A stretch of DNA of 6,174 bases from Parvularculaceae bacterium (GCA_004213235.1 SHAI01000150.1:1-6174); one strand, 5' to 3'; positions 1 through 6,174 are shown, counted from the stretch's first letter. Made by a program: numbers and translations. The notes: generated by a model not told the origin, from the sequence alone.

Positions 1-1
1 A

Positions 2-553
2 GATTTTGTTCTCCCTTTTGAAAATCGCGGGGAGGAAGTGGGCGTTACGCTCCACCACCCCCATGGCCAGATCTATGGCTTCCAGGACACGCCAAATGTA
101 CAGGCACGCGCCGCAAAAGCATTTCAAGAAGGGTTTGATTTGTGTGCGCAGTTAAATACATGGCGTGATGATTATTGGGTTACACACGCAGGCGGTATCG
201 TTGCCTATTGCCCGCCCTTTGCACGCTTCCCCTATGAGGTCTGGTTATCGCCCCTTACCCCGCGTCCCGGCCCCTGGGCTTTTACCGCAGAAGAAGCAGA
301 AGGATTTTGCAGTCTGCTGGGAACAATAACGGAAAAATATGACGCGCTTTTTGGCCGCCCGACGCCCTATATGATGAGCCTTCACGCAGCCCCTCAAAGC
401 GCCGGTGATGATTTTCAGTTCACCACTCAGTTTTACCCGATCTTACGTGCGCCGGAACGGGTTAAATTCCTCGCGTCAGTTGAGCAGGCAACCGGCGTTT
501 TCACCGTTGATATATTACCAGAACGCGCCGCACGCGCGCTATCGGACGCATAA
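2..553 (+). CDS. galT: Galactose-1-phosphate uridylyltransferase, C-terminal part (5' truncated by window edge)
   Basis: This cytoplasmic Leloir-pathway enzyme swaps UMP between UDP-glucose and galactose-1-phosphate, giving UDP-galactose and glucose-1-phosphate. The frame is open from base 2 and belongs to a gene that starts left of the window, so the GTG at 38 is an internal codon, not a start. The active-site motif HPHGQ is at 56-70. The second His (62-64) is the residue that carries UMP in this family, and Gln (68-70) is the conserved catalytic glutamine. About 183 residues are visible, matching the C-terminal half of the roughly 350-residue family. FYP (431-439) followed by LRAPERVKFL matches the conserved end region. 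Oddity: aligned from memory to the E. coli enzyme, the iron ligands Glu182, His296 and His298 become Ala (110-112), Thr (422-424) and Gln (428-430), and only the His281 equivalent (383-385) remains. That metal is regarded as structural, so activity is still expected. galK follows after five bases, so the two are surely cotranscribed. Confidence 0.95.
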   Translation, partial: DFVLPFENRGEEVGVTLHHPHGQIYGFQDTPNVQARAAKAFQEGFDLCAQLNTWRDDYWVTHAGGIVAYCPPFARFPYEVWLSPLTPRPGPWAFTAEEAEGFCSLLGTITEKYDALFGRPTPYMMSLHAAPQSAGDDFQFTTQFYPILRAPERVKFLASVEQATGVFTVDILPERAARALSDA

Positions 554-558
554 TCATT

Positions 559-1614
559 ATGTCATTGAAATTATTCCAGGAGACATTCGGTGAAGCCCCG
601 GCAGTTTCCGGCTGGACGCCAGGCCGCGTCAATTTAATTGGTGAACATATCGATTATAATGGCGGCGCAGTACTGCCAATGGCGCTGCCCCTTGGTGTCG
701 ATATGGCGTTGACGCCGATAGAGGACGATTTAGCGCAGATCGTATCTGCTCAATTCGAGGGCGTCGCAGTTCGTCAACTGAGCGAAACTGCCTCTCATCA
801 GTGGTCCGATTATATTCTGGGTGCCCTTGCGCAGGTCAGCCCGGCACAAGGCTGGCACGCAGCAATAGACAGCAGCATCCCCTTTGGCTCCGGCTTGTCA
901 TCTTCCGCGGCGGTAAGCGTTGGCGCATTGCGTCTTGCCCGCGAAGCCCTGCATCTGCCGAAACTATCGGCAAAGGAAATCGCACTAACCGCCCAGTCAA
1001 TAGAGAACAACTTCATTGGCGTACCATGTGGCGTTATGGACCAGATGGCCGTGTCCGCACTTGCACCAGGTGAGGCTATGTTGCTCGACACGCAAACCCT
1101 CGCCTTTGAGCAGATCGCCATCCCAGAAGATTGGTGCTTTGTCGTCCATCATTCAGGGGTTCATCGCGAACTGAGCGACGGCCGATATGCTGAACGCCGC
1201 GCAACATGCTTCGCAGCAGCAGAAAAACTGGGGGTTAATCTCCTGTGCCAGGCGCCAATCTCTGCACTGGAGATTGAAAACAATCTCACCGACATAGAAC
1301 GTCAGCGCGCCGCACACGCCATAACCGAGCATGCACGTGTAATTGCTGCGAAAGCCGCTTTGGACCAGCGCAATCTGTCCGGCTTTGGTAAACTGATGAT
1401 CGAAAGCCACGCCTCCATGCGCGACGATTTTGACATTACGACGCCGGCGATCGACCAATTGGTGGACGTATCTGTTGAATGTGGCGCAATCGGTGCGCGC
1501 ATGACCGGCGGCGGATTCGGCGGGTGCATTGTCAGCCTTGTGGACGCCGGTCACAAAGAAAGCTGGCGTAAGCGGTTTGAAGAGCGCGCCGCCGGGGCAA
1601 AATTCATCTGCTAA
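559..1614 (+). CDS. galK: Galactokinase (GHMP kinase family)
   Basis: This cytoplasmic enzyme phosphorylates galactose with ATP to galactose-1-phosphate, the substrate of the GalT encoded just upstream. All three GHMP/galactokinase signatures are intact in the 351-residue protein. GRVNLIGEHIDYNGG (residues 22-36) includes the sugar-binding Glu29, His30 and Asp32. PFGSGLSSSAA (108-118) is the ATP phosphate-binding loop. GARMTGGGFGG (312-322) is the C-terminal glycine motif. Asp161 in CGVMDQ is the expected catalytic base. The protein is slightly shorter than typical galactokinases of about 380 residues, but no motif is missing. The ATG at 559 is chosen because it places the first motif at the normal distance from the N-terminus. 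No clear Shine-Dalgarno sequence precedes it. The five-base gap after the galT stop suggests translational coupling. No convincing terminator is visible after the stop. Confidence 0.97.
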   Translation: MSLKLFQETFGEAPAVSGWTPGRVNLIGEHIDYNGGAVLPMALPLGVDMALTPIEDDLAQIVSAQFEGVAVRQLSETASHQWSDYILGALAQVSPAQGWHAAIDSSIPFGSGLSSSAAVSVGALRLAREALHLPKLSAKEIALTAQSIENNFIGVPCGVMDQMAVSALAPGEAMLLDTQTLAFEQIAIPEDWCFVVHHSGVHRELSDGRYAERRATCFAAAEKLGVNLLCQAPISALEIENNLTDIERQRAAHAITEHARVIAAKAALDQRNLSGFGKLMIESHASMRDDFDITTPAIDQLVDVSVECGAIGARMTGGGFGGCIVSLVDAGHKESWRKRFEERAAGAKFIC

Positions 1615-1815
1615 CAGCGCAATCGCGCGCACAACATTTTCTCGATGATGAGTCAAAAATAGAAAAGTGTTCGAAACATCAGGAACTTTGGCCGTTTCCG
1701 CCCAATCACGCATAAAAAATTGATCGAGCCTGGCCACCATCATTTTGGCCGGCCACTATTTGTATTGGTGAATGGATTTTAGATCATAACCCTATGGCAC
1801 TCATACCATCGCGTG

Positions 1816-1844
1816 TTGCGCCGCGTGATCAATCACGATACAAA
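1816..1844 (+). promoter_or_regulatory. Candidate sigma-70-type promoter for the TRAP operon
   Basis: A -35-like box TTGCGC (1816-1821) is followed, after a 17-base spacer, by a -10-like box TACAAA (1839-1844, four of six matches to TATAAT). The -35 box is poor (only TTG matches), which would fit a promoter that needs an activator. Transcription would start near 1850 and leave a leader of about 100 bases before dctP. The call rests on spacing and box similarity only, and no other pairing in the intergenic region looked better. Confidence 0.35.
1824..1837. promoter_or_regulatory. Candidate operator: palindrome CGTGAT-CA-ATCACG
   Basis: This is a perfect inverted repeat with 6-base arms (1824-1829 and 1832-1837) and a 2-base centre. 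It lies entirely within the spacer of the candidate promoter, a classic position for a repressor of the dctPQM operon. The half-site CAATCACG recurs at 1703-1710, without its partner arm. The size fits a dimeric regulator, but I cannot name the family, and no regulator gene is in the window. Arms this short can arise by chance in a 340-base region. Confidence 0.35.
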
Positions 1845-1940
1845 TGAAAAGATAAACTTTGTCGCATTGTCTGGGGGATAGATAGCTTCCCCGGACCAAT
1901 CGCGAAATGGATCACCTTACCGACCGTTCAGTCAGGTCAT

Positions 1941-1944
1941 AGGA
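1941..1944 (+). promoter_or_regulatory. Probable ribosome-binding site of dctP (AGGA)
   Basis: AGGA lies ten bases upstream of the GTG at 1955. An in-frame TAG at 1940-1942 overlaps it, so this GTG is the most upstream possible start. The next in-frame ATG would remove the whole N-terminal export segment. Together these fix the dctP start. Confidence 0.55.
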
Positions 1945-1954
1945 AACCAATACC

Positions 1955-3019
1955 GTGTCGCGACTAGTCATACGCCGCATCCTTTATGCCGTGACCATTG
2001 GGGCGTCACTGTTTGGCGCGATCAAGAGCTATAATCCAGATTATTCAGACACCATTCGAATTGTTGCAAACAGCTCGCCGCTTGATGAAGATTACCACGG
2101 CGTGGAAGCCTTTAAAAAATCCATTGCCGAGCAAACAAATGCAATGTGGCGGGTACACACATACCCCTATGGTCAATTCTGTTCGACCCCAAAGGAATGT
2201 ATTGATTTTCTTGAAAATGGGCTGATTGATGTTTTCATGACCACTGGCGGTGGGCTCGGAAATGTTTTTGGCCCCGGCCAGATTGTCGGCGCACCCTACC
2301 TTTTTTCAAATGATGCCATTGCGGAATGTGTAGTTGATGGACCGTTTAAGGACTATTTTCGCCAAGCTGTTTTTGATAGCGGCTTAAACATCCGCCTTAT
2401 GGAAATTGGTAATACCGGTGGTTGGCGTAGTTTCGCCACGACATCACGGCCTGTTCGAACTGTAGATGACCTGAAAAACATTAAAATCCGGACGACCGCG
2501 GCAGCGATGCAGCAGGTTTTCGTCAATGAAATCGGTGCAGCGCCAACACCAATTGCCTGGTCGGAATTATATGTGGCTATGGCTACCGGCGTTGTTGATG
2601 GCACAACCAATAGCCTGCCAGACCTGATATCCGCCAATCTTCACGAACAAGTGAAATACATAACCCTGGATGACCATGGCTATATGGCAGCGATTTGGTG
2701 GCTGTCCGAGGACAGATGGCAGCGTTCGAGCCCGCAGCAAAGACAAATGCTAGAAAAAGCCTATGCAGCACTGAAAGCGGCCACCCGCCGTGCCGCTCTG
2801 GATAATACAGTCAAAGCGCAAGACACTTTTCGCAATGCGGGCGGCGAAATTATCGTTCTGAGCGATGACGAACGCGCAGACTTTCAAGCAGCAGGGCATG
2901 CCATCCGTCCTTGGTTCGCCGAACAGTTCGGGGAAAGCTGGTTTGTCGAACTCGACCGATCAATTGATGATTGCCAATCGCGACTGACCCGCAGCAACGC
3001 TGCTGCAGCGGCGTTATAA
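1955..3019 (+). CDS. dctP: TRAP transporter substrate-binding protein, DctP family
   Basis: This is the periplasmic receptor that captures an organic acid and hands it to the DctQM membrane complex. The 354-residue protein starts with a basic and hydrophobic segment (RR at 7-8, hydrophobic about 9-22), consistent with a signal peptide or anchor, although no clear AXA cleavage site is seen. Family hallmarks are the lobe 1 region with GAPYLFSND (112-120), the binding arginine Arg179 in NIKIRT that salt-bridges the substrate carboxylate, and GAAPTPIAWSELYVAMATG (194-212) leading into VVDGTTN (213-219). The last segment usually reads as DG(Q/T)EN; here Thr218 replaces the usual Glu while Asn219 is kept. 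Four cysteines (76, 82, 125, 340) are present, and the close pair 76/82 could form a disulphide. The length is in the usual range of about 330-360. The gene starts the dctPQM operon, 14 bases before dctQ. The substrate cannot be read from the sequence; a sugar acid is possible given the galactose genes next door. Confidence 0.93.
   Translation: MSRLVIRRILYAVTIGASLFGAIKSYNPDYSDTIRIVANSSPLDEDYHGVEAFKKSIAEQTNAMWRVHTYPYGQFCSTPKECIDFLENGLIDVFMTTGGGLGNVFGPGQIVGAPYLFSNDAIAECVVDGPFKDYFRQAVFDSGLNIRLMEIGNTGGWRSFATTSRPVRTVDDLKNIKIRTTAAAMQQVFVNEIGAAPTPIAWSELYVAMATGVVDGTTNSLPDLISANLHEQVKYITLDDHGYMAAIWWLSEDRWQRSSPQQRQMLEKAYAALKAATRRAALDNTVKAQDTFRNAGGEIIVLSDDERADFQAAGHAIRPWFAEQFGESWFVELDRSIDDCQSRLTRSNAAAAAL
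2996..3015 (+). repeat. Stem-loop at the dctP 3' end
   Basis: AACGCTGC (2996-3003) can pair with GCAGCGGCGTT-side bases 3008-3015. This gives an 8-bp stem (seven Watson-Crick pairs and one U-G) closed by the tetraloop TGCA (3004-3007). It ends two bases before the dctP stop codon at 3017-3019 and 18 bases before the dctQ start. There is no T run, so it is not a standard terminator. Such hairpins after binding-protein genes often stabilise the upstream mRNA or slow ribosomes, giving more receptor than membrane subunit. That role is inferred here. Confidence 0.45.
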
Positions 3020-3033
3020 CTAGCGAAAACAAG

Positions 3034-3555
3034 ATGAACAAACAAATACAAAGCTTGGGTGCGTTCAATAACCATGTCAGCAAAACCGGCCGAAATCTCG
3101 CCGGGATATTTTTGATAGCCATGACAATAATTATTCTAATACAGATTATCTCACGGTATATCTTTAACAACCCGTTTGGCTGGACTGAAGAACTATCCAA
3201 AGCATTGATGGTATGGACTGCGTTTCTGGTTGCCCCCTGGTCCTATCGCGCCGGCGCATTGGTATCGATTGATTTTTTTGCCGAAGCGATGCCTGCAAGG
3301 TTCCGCCAGATAAGCGGCATAATCATCACGCTACTCTGTTTATGGATCATTGGTATACTGTTTATGGAAAGCTTGGGGTTTGTGCTGGGTGGCATAGGAA
3401 CGAAAGCGGCCTCTCTGCCGGTTCCTGTTAGCCTGTTTTACGCAATTACACCTGTTTCCTTCGCCTCACTATTTTTAGTGGGTATCGAACATTTAGCGCG
3501 CGGCATTGACGAGATAACCAGACCGCAACCGCCACAAAACAACAAAACAGATTGA
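3034..3555 (+). CDS. dctQ: TRAP transporter small permease subunit, DctQ family
   Basis: This is the small inner-membrane subunit of the TRAP transporter, which packs against DctM and helps receive the loaded DctP. The protein has 173 residues and four likely membrane segments, at about 22-41, 57-80, 92-118 and 129-154, the normal DctQ layout. The family signature runs from QIISRYIFNNPFGWTEELSK (37-56) through MVWTAFLVAPWSYRAGALVSI (59-79), with the typical RY, WTEE and R.GALVSID pattern. The ATG at 3034 is preferred over a TTG at 2971 in the same frame. The longer form would overlap dctP by 49 bases and add a charged, cysteine-containing leader not seen in this family. There is no strong Shine-Dalgarno before 3034, so reinitiation from dctP 14 bases upstream is likely. 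The tail after the last helix is short, polar and rich in Pro and Gln. Confidence 0.92.
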   Translation: MNKQIQSLGAFNNHVSKTGRNLAGIFLIAMTIIILIQIISRYIFNNPFGWTEELSKALMVWTAFLVAPWSYRAGALVSIDFFAEAMPARFRQISGIIITLLCLWIIGILFMESLGFVLGGIGTKAASLPVPVSLFYAITPVSFASLFLVGIEHLARGIDEITRPQPPQNNKTD

Positions 3556-3569
3556 AGTTCGGTTAGGAT

Positions 3570-4856
3570 ATGTCGCTCACTTACTTCTGGATTTTTATCA
3601 TTCTTCTGGCAACGGGCGCACCGGTTGTCTTCGCTCTGCTAATTGGGCCCGGACTGAGTTTGCTTCTTGATCGGCAACCGGAGTTTTACATGGCGCTGCT
3701 TTCGCGGCTCTATAATGGAATGAATTCTTTCCCACTAATGGCGGTGCCGTTTTTCATATTAGCCGGCGAAGTCATGAATGCGGGCGGTGTGACGGCTTCT
3801 TTGGTGCGCCTTTCACAATCCATGATCGGGCATTTGCGCGGCGGCCTGGCGCAGGTAAACATTTTATCGTCGGTTTTATTTGCTGGTCTTTCAGGCTCTG
3901 CGGTAGCAGACACGTCAGCGCTTGGAAAAACGCTGGTCCCCGCCATGGAGAAGGAAGGCTATTCGCGCTCCTTCGCGGCGGCCATAACGGCAGCGTCGTC
4001 CGTCATTGGGCCGATTATTCCACCTTCTGGTATCATGATCCTCTATGCATTTGTGATGAACGTTTCCGTCGCCGGATTATTTGCTGCAGGGTTAGTACCC
4101 GGCATATTGGTGTGCATCGGATTGATGACAGTCACAGCCGTCCTTGCAAAGCGCAGAAACTATCCCGTGGCCGCAAAACGTGCCTCATGGTCGCAACGCG
4201 GCAGGACATTGTTACAATCGCTCCCGGCGTTGATGACCCCCGTGATCCTTCTGGGCGGCATCCTGGCGGGTGCATTCACCCCGACGGAAGCGGCCGCTAT
4301 CGCCGCAGTTTACGCGATCTTTTTGTCCGTGTTTGTAATGAAGACACTGACCATAGCTCAGCTTCCCGCCATTTTCATCAATGCGGCAACGCAATCCGGC
4401 ATTATATTGATGCTCGTCGGCGCGGCGGTTACTTTCTCCTGGATTATTACCGTTTCAGGCATGGCGGTATCGATCGCCGAAACATTCACGCAGATTTCCG
4501 ACAATGTTTATGTCCTGCTTCTTTTGGTAAATTTATTTTTGTTCGTGATCGGTATGTTTCTGGACGCCGGACCTGCAATCTTAATCCTCGGGCCGGTGCT
4601 TGCGCCCGTATTCGTGAATTTAGGCATAGACCCGCTTCATTTTGCAATTGTTATGTGCGTCAATCTTACTGTCGGTCTCGCAACACCGCCCATGGGACTG
4701 GTTTTGTTCGTAGCGTCATCGATTTCAGGGGAAAAACCAGACAAAATTGCGGTAGAAATGGCCCCATTCTTATTGGTGGAAATCGCCGTAATATTCCTTA
4801 TTACATTCGCACCGGCCGTATCCATGACACTCCCTAAATTACTTGGCTTGGCATAA
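3570..4856 (+). CDS. dctM: TRAP transporter large permease subunit, DctM family
   Basis: This is the large inner-membrane subunit that forms the transport path and couples uptake of the DctP-bound acid to the ion (usually sodium) gradient. At 428 residues it has the usual length, and it is hydrophobic throughout, consistent with about a dozen membrane segments plus two re-entrant hairpins. Recognisable family motifs are FAGLSGSAVADTSALG (104-119), GPIIPPSGIMI (147-157), GAFTPTEAAA (234-243), GMFLDAGPAILILGPVLAP (328-346) and LTVGLATPPMGLVLF (366-380). The two internally similar halves typical of the ion-transporter superfamily fold are apparent, with the 147-153 and 372-376 loops in equivalent places. 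The start at ATG 3570 gives the standard N-terminus. It lies 14 bases after dctQ. The nearest Shine-Dalgarno-like TAGGA (3564-3568) almost touches the ATG, which is unusually close and again suggests coupling to dctQ. Confidence 0.95.
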   Translation: MSLTYFWIFIILLATGAPVVFALLIGPGLSLLLDRQPEFYMALLSRLYNGMNSFPLMAVPFFILAGEVMNAGGVTASLVRLSQSMIGHLRGGLAQVNILSSVLFAGLSGSAVADTSALGKTLVPAMEKEGYSRSFAAAITAASSVIGPIIPPSGIMILYAFVMNVSVAGLFAAGLVPGILVCIGLMTVTAVLAKRRNYPVAAKRASWSQRGRTLLQSLPALMTPVILLGGILAGAFTPTEAAAIAAVYAIFLSVFVMKTLTIAQLPAIFINAATQSGIILMLVGAAVTFSWIITVSGMAVSIAETFTQISDNVYVLLLLVNLFLFVIGMFLDAGPAILILGPVLAPVFVNLGIDPLHFAIVMCVNLTVGLATPPMGLVLFVASSISGEKPDKIAVEMAPFLLVEIAVIFLITFAPAVSMTLPKLLGLA

Positions 4857-5076
4857 TACGCCGCATGGATATTTATGAGAGCAGACGGCGCGGCGCTGAA
4901 AGTATCTCAAGACATGAGCGCGGGCCCCAATTGCACCAAAGCTCTGACCAAGAGCACACAGGACATTTTCCCACGCCAGCCTGCTCGCGCGCACATTGTA
5001 TTCCCACGTCACACCCGCAACAGCCGCTTTATACATGAATTCGGAAGGTGACACTTTTCGCCCTGCACACCGCCCC
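4857..5076. other. Convergent intergenic region between dctM and the YeiH-like gene
   Basis: These 220 bases lie between two converging genes. I see no clear intrinsic terminator for either. Candidate structures are CGCCGC (4859-4864) with GCGGCG (4890-4895) across a 25-base loop, and a compact hairpin GCTCT-GACCA-AGAGC (4941-4955). Neither is followed by a T run. Short open frames exist on both strands (plus 4865-5038, 57 residues; minus 5036-4839, 65 residues), but neither has a ribosome site or family resemblance. Confidence 0.6.
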
Positions 5077-6075
5077 TCAAATGATAACCACGACCGCGAG
5101 CGCCAAGGCCAATAAAAACAGGGTTTCCATGACCACCACGCCAATATGACCGCCCCCCAGATCGGCCATGGCCTTTAGCGACGTTTTCATGCCGAGTGCC
5201 GCAATGGCGGCGACGAGGAACCATCTTGAAAGCTCCGTCATTATTGTCACCATAAATGGCGGAAAAACCGAAAAACTATTCAGAGCCAGGATTACCGCAA
5301 AGGCAATTGCAAACCATGGGAAATTTGCCACCGCATTCTGCTTCTCGCTGCGCACCGCAAATGACAAGGCAATAATAACGACAGGTAACATCGCCACACG
5401 CATCATCTTGACATAGGTTGCGATCGCCCCGGCGTCATCTGAAACGCCATATCCGGCCCCGACGACCTGCGCCACATCGTGGATTGTTGCCCCAATCAGA
5501 TAGCCTATTTCCCGATCATCAAATCCGAGTGCGGAAAAAAGCACAGGATAGAGAATCATCGCGACTGTCGACAACGTTGTTACAGCGATTACGGTAAAAA
5601 GGGTATTGCGTTCGCTCGCTTCAGTTCGCGGTAAAACCGACGCAATCGCCAATGCCGCAGATGCACCGCAGATTGCTACCGCGCCGCCGGTTAGAATACC
5701 GAACTCCCTGTCACGCCGGAAAAGGCGGGCAAAAACCAAGCCGGACAGGATTGTCGCGCCAATTAAAACAGGCGTAAGCAATGGCGGCCCGGCACCGAGG
5801 CTGGCAAGTTCCCCAAACGATACCCGGACACCCAATAGCGCCACACCGATCCGCAACAATTTTGATGCGGTAAACTGTATCCCCTCAGTGCACTTTCCCT
5901 CTACGCTAAGGAAGTGGAGCACCATACCGATTAGCAGCGCGAAAAGCATTACCGGCGCGCCGTAATGCCCCGAAAGAAACATGGATGCCGCCGCGATCGT
6001 AAATGCCACCAACACGCCAGGGGTCACCTCCCTGACGCGATCAGATATCGCCATTATGCGCGATTCAATGTTCAC
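5077..6075 (-). CDS. YeiH-family putative sulfate exporter (UPF0324), multi-pass membrane protein
   Basis: This inner-membrane protein belongs to the conserved YeiH/UPF0324 family, annotated as putative sulfate exporters, although the substrate is little tested. The 332-residue product has the usual length and about ten hydrophobic segments. Family signatures are SKLLRIGVALLGVRVSF (71-87), GGAVAICGASAALAIASVLP (130-149), GATIHDVAQVVGAGYGVS (195-212) with the conserved His-Asp pair at 199-200, and KMMRVAMLPVV (223-233). The C-terminus is strongly hydrophobic and ends directly in VVVII. The GTG at 6075 is taken as the start: an in-frame TAG sits just before it and a G-run (6080-6085) lies four bases upstream as a possible ribosome site. 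An ATG at 6054 would give a 325-residue protein and is a real alternative, but it has no ribosome site. The gene converges on dctM, so it is not part of the TRAP operon. Confidence 0.9.
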   Translation of the reverse strand: MNIESRIMAISDRVREVTPGVLVAFTIAAASMFLSGHYGAPVMLFALLIGMVLHFLSVEGKCTEGIQFTASKLLRIGVALLGVRVSFGELASLGAGPPLLTPVLIGATILSGLVFARLFRRDREFGILTGGAVAICGASAALAIASVLPRTEASERNTLFTVIAVTTLSTVAMILYPVLFSALGFDDREIGYLIGATIHDVAQVVGAGYGVSDDAGAIATYVKMMRVAMLPVVIIALSFAVRSEKQNAVANFPWFAIAFAVILALNSFSVFPPFMVTIMTELSRWFLVAAIAALGMKTSLKAMADLGGGHIGVVVMETLFLLALALAVVVII

Positions 6076-6174
6076 CTAGCCCCCCGCAAGAGTTTGAAGC
6101 TCTTCATAGATAGGTCTTGGTACTGAAAGACCATTTTTGTCTGCAACATGCCGCCTCTCCAATCGGCGCACCCC
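6072..6174 (-). CDS. Possible 3' end of an upstream gene entering from the right edge
   Basis: On the minus strand a frame is open from the window edge for 33 codons and ends with a TGA at 6074-6072. That TGA overlaps the GTG start of the YeiH-like gene in the arrangement GTGA, typical of translationally coupled operon genes. The visible residues include WRGGMLQTKMVFQYQDLSMK and a basic end (KSFKLLRGAR). I recognise no family. Thirty-three codons without a stop are quite likely by chance, and the sequence could equally be the promoter region of the YeiH-like gene. Confidence 0.25.
   Translation of the reverse strand, partial: GCADWRGGMLQTKMVFQYQDLSMKSFKLLRGAR
6113..6132. repeat. Inverted repeat GGTCTT-N8-AAGACC
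   Basis: Perfect 6-base arms (6113-6118 and 6127-6132) surround an 8-base centre, 38 bases upstream of the YeiH-like start. On the plus strand the hairpin is followed by ATTTTTG, which resembles a weak intrinsic terminator, but no plus-strand gene precedes it. It could instead be a regulator site for the YeiH-like gene. Chance occurrence is possible. Confidence 0.25.

Larger units (their letters stand above)
1615..1954. other. Intergenic region between galK and the TRAP operon; no gene seen
   Basis: This 340-base stretch has no credible coding frame. A reading frame on the minus strand (1153-1743) crosses into it but lies mostly antisense to galK and resembles no family I know. Contents: a weak GCGC-AATC-GCGC fold just after the galK stop (1617-1628, no T run), a 10-base palindrome TGGCCGGCCA (1746-1755), a candidate promoter with an internal palindrome (1816-1844), and a leader with a weak 5-bp stem (GGGGA 1874-1878 with TCCCC 1888-1892). 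It most likely serves as the control region of the downstream transporter operon. Confidence 0.7.

Noticed and set aside
1153..1743. Minus-strand open frame of 196 codons, antisense to galK and its downstream region
   Set aside because: Lies mostly opposite a clearly identified galK, has no family resemblance, and reads like a codon-complement shadow.
1907..1942. Eleven-codon leader frame (ATG 1907 to TAG 1940-1942) whose stop overlaps the dctP ribosome site
   Set aside because: Too short to separate from chance, and it lacks regulatory codon runs or a ribosome site of its own.
1762..1953. 8-base inverted match GTATTGGT (1762-1769) / ACCAATAC (1946-1953)
   Set aside because: The arms are almost 180 bases apart, and one such match is expected by chance in a region this size.
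2971..3033. N-terminal extension of dctQ from a TTG start
   Set aside because: Would overlap dctP by 49 bases and add a non-hydrophobic leader foreign to DctQ; ATG 3034 fits family length.
4112..4837. Plus-strand open frame of 241 codons inside dctM
   Set aside because: It lies in another frame of a gene with intact DctM motifs. Its composition (rich in Arg and His, no hydrophobic pattern) is typical of an out-of-frame shadow.
4839..5036. Minus-strand 65-residue frame in the convergent gap
   Set aside because: No ribosome site, overlaps the dctM 3' end, and resembles no known family.
6148..6174. Plus-strand ATG at 6148 that could begin a divergent gene, such as a regulator of the YeiH-like gene
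   Set aside because: Only nine codons are visible, without a ribosome site or recognisable sequence, so no call can be supported.

Overview
The window looks like chromosomal DNA of a Gram-negative bacterium, most likely a proteobacterium and perhaps an alphaproteobacterium. The reasons are a tripartite TRAP carboxylate transporter with separate small (DctQ) and large (DctM) membrane subunits, a periplasmic binding protein, tight gene packing and balanced base composition by eye. No taxonomic marker gene is present, so this is inference.

Layout, left to right. (1) Positions 1-1614, plus strand: the 3' part of galT (its start lies left of the window) and a complete galK five bases downstream. 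These are two enzymes of the Leloir pathway of galactose use. (2) Positions 1615-1954: a 340-base non-coding stretch. It holds a plausible sigma-70-type promoter with a perfect 6+6 palindrome between the -35 and -10 boxes, followed by a leader of about 100 bases. (3) Positions 1955-4856, plus strand: a complete TRAP operon, dctP-dctQ-dctM, with 14-base gaps between genes and a stable hairpin at the dctP stop codon. (4) Positions 4857-5076: a short convergent intergenic region with no convincing gene or terminator. (5) Positions 5077-6075, minus strand: a YeiH-family (putative sulfate exporter) multi-pass membrane protein. Its GTG start overlaps the stop of a reading frame that enters from the right edge.

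GalT and GalK together would convert galactose through galactose-1-phosphate to UDP-galactose and glucose-1-phosphate. The TRAP system would use an ion gradient to import an organic acid captured by DctP. Its position next to the galactose genes makes a sugar acid an obvious candidate, but nothing in the sequence fixes the substrate. The YeiH-like gene converges on the operon and need not be functionally linked.

I did not find a clearly new system. The most unusual points are the apparent loss of three of the four structural-metal ligands in GalT, the promoter/operator arrangement upstream of dctP, and the hairpin at the dctP/dctQ junction. No RNA genes, mobile elements, CRISPR arrays or long repeats were seen.
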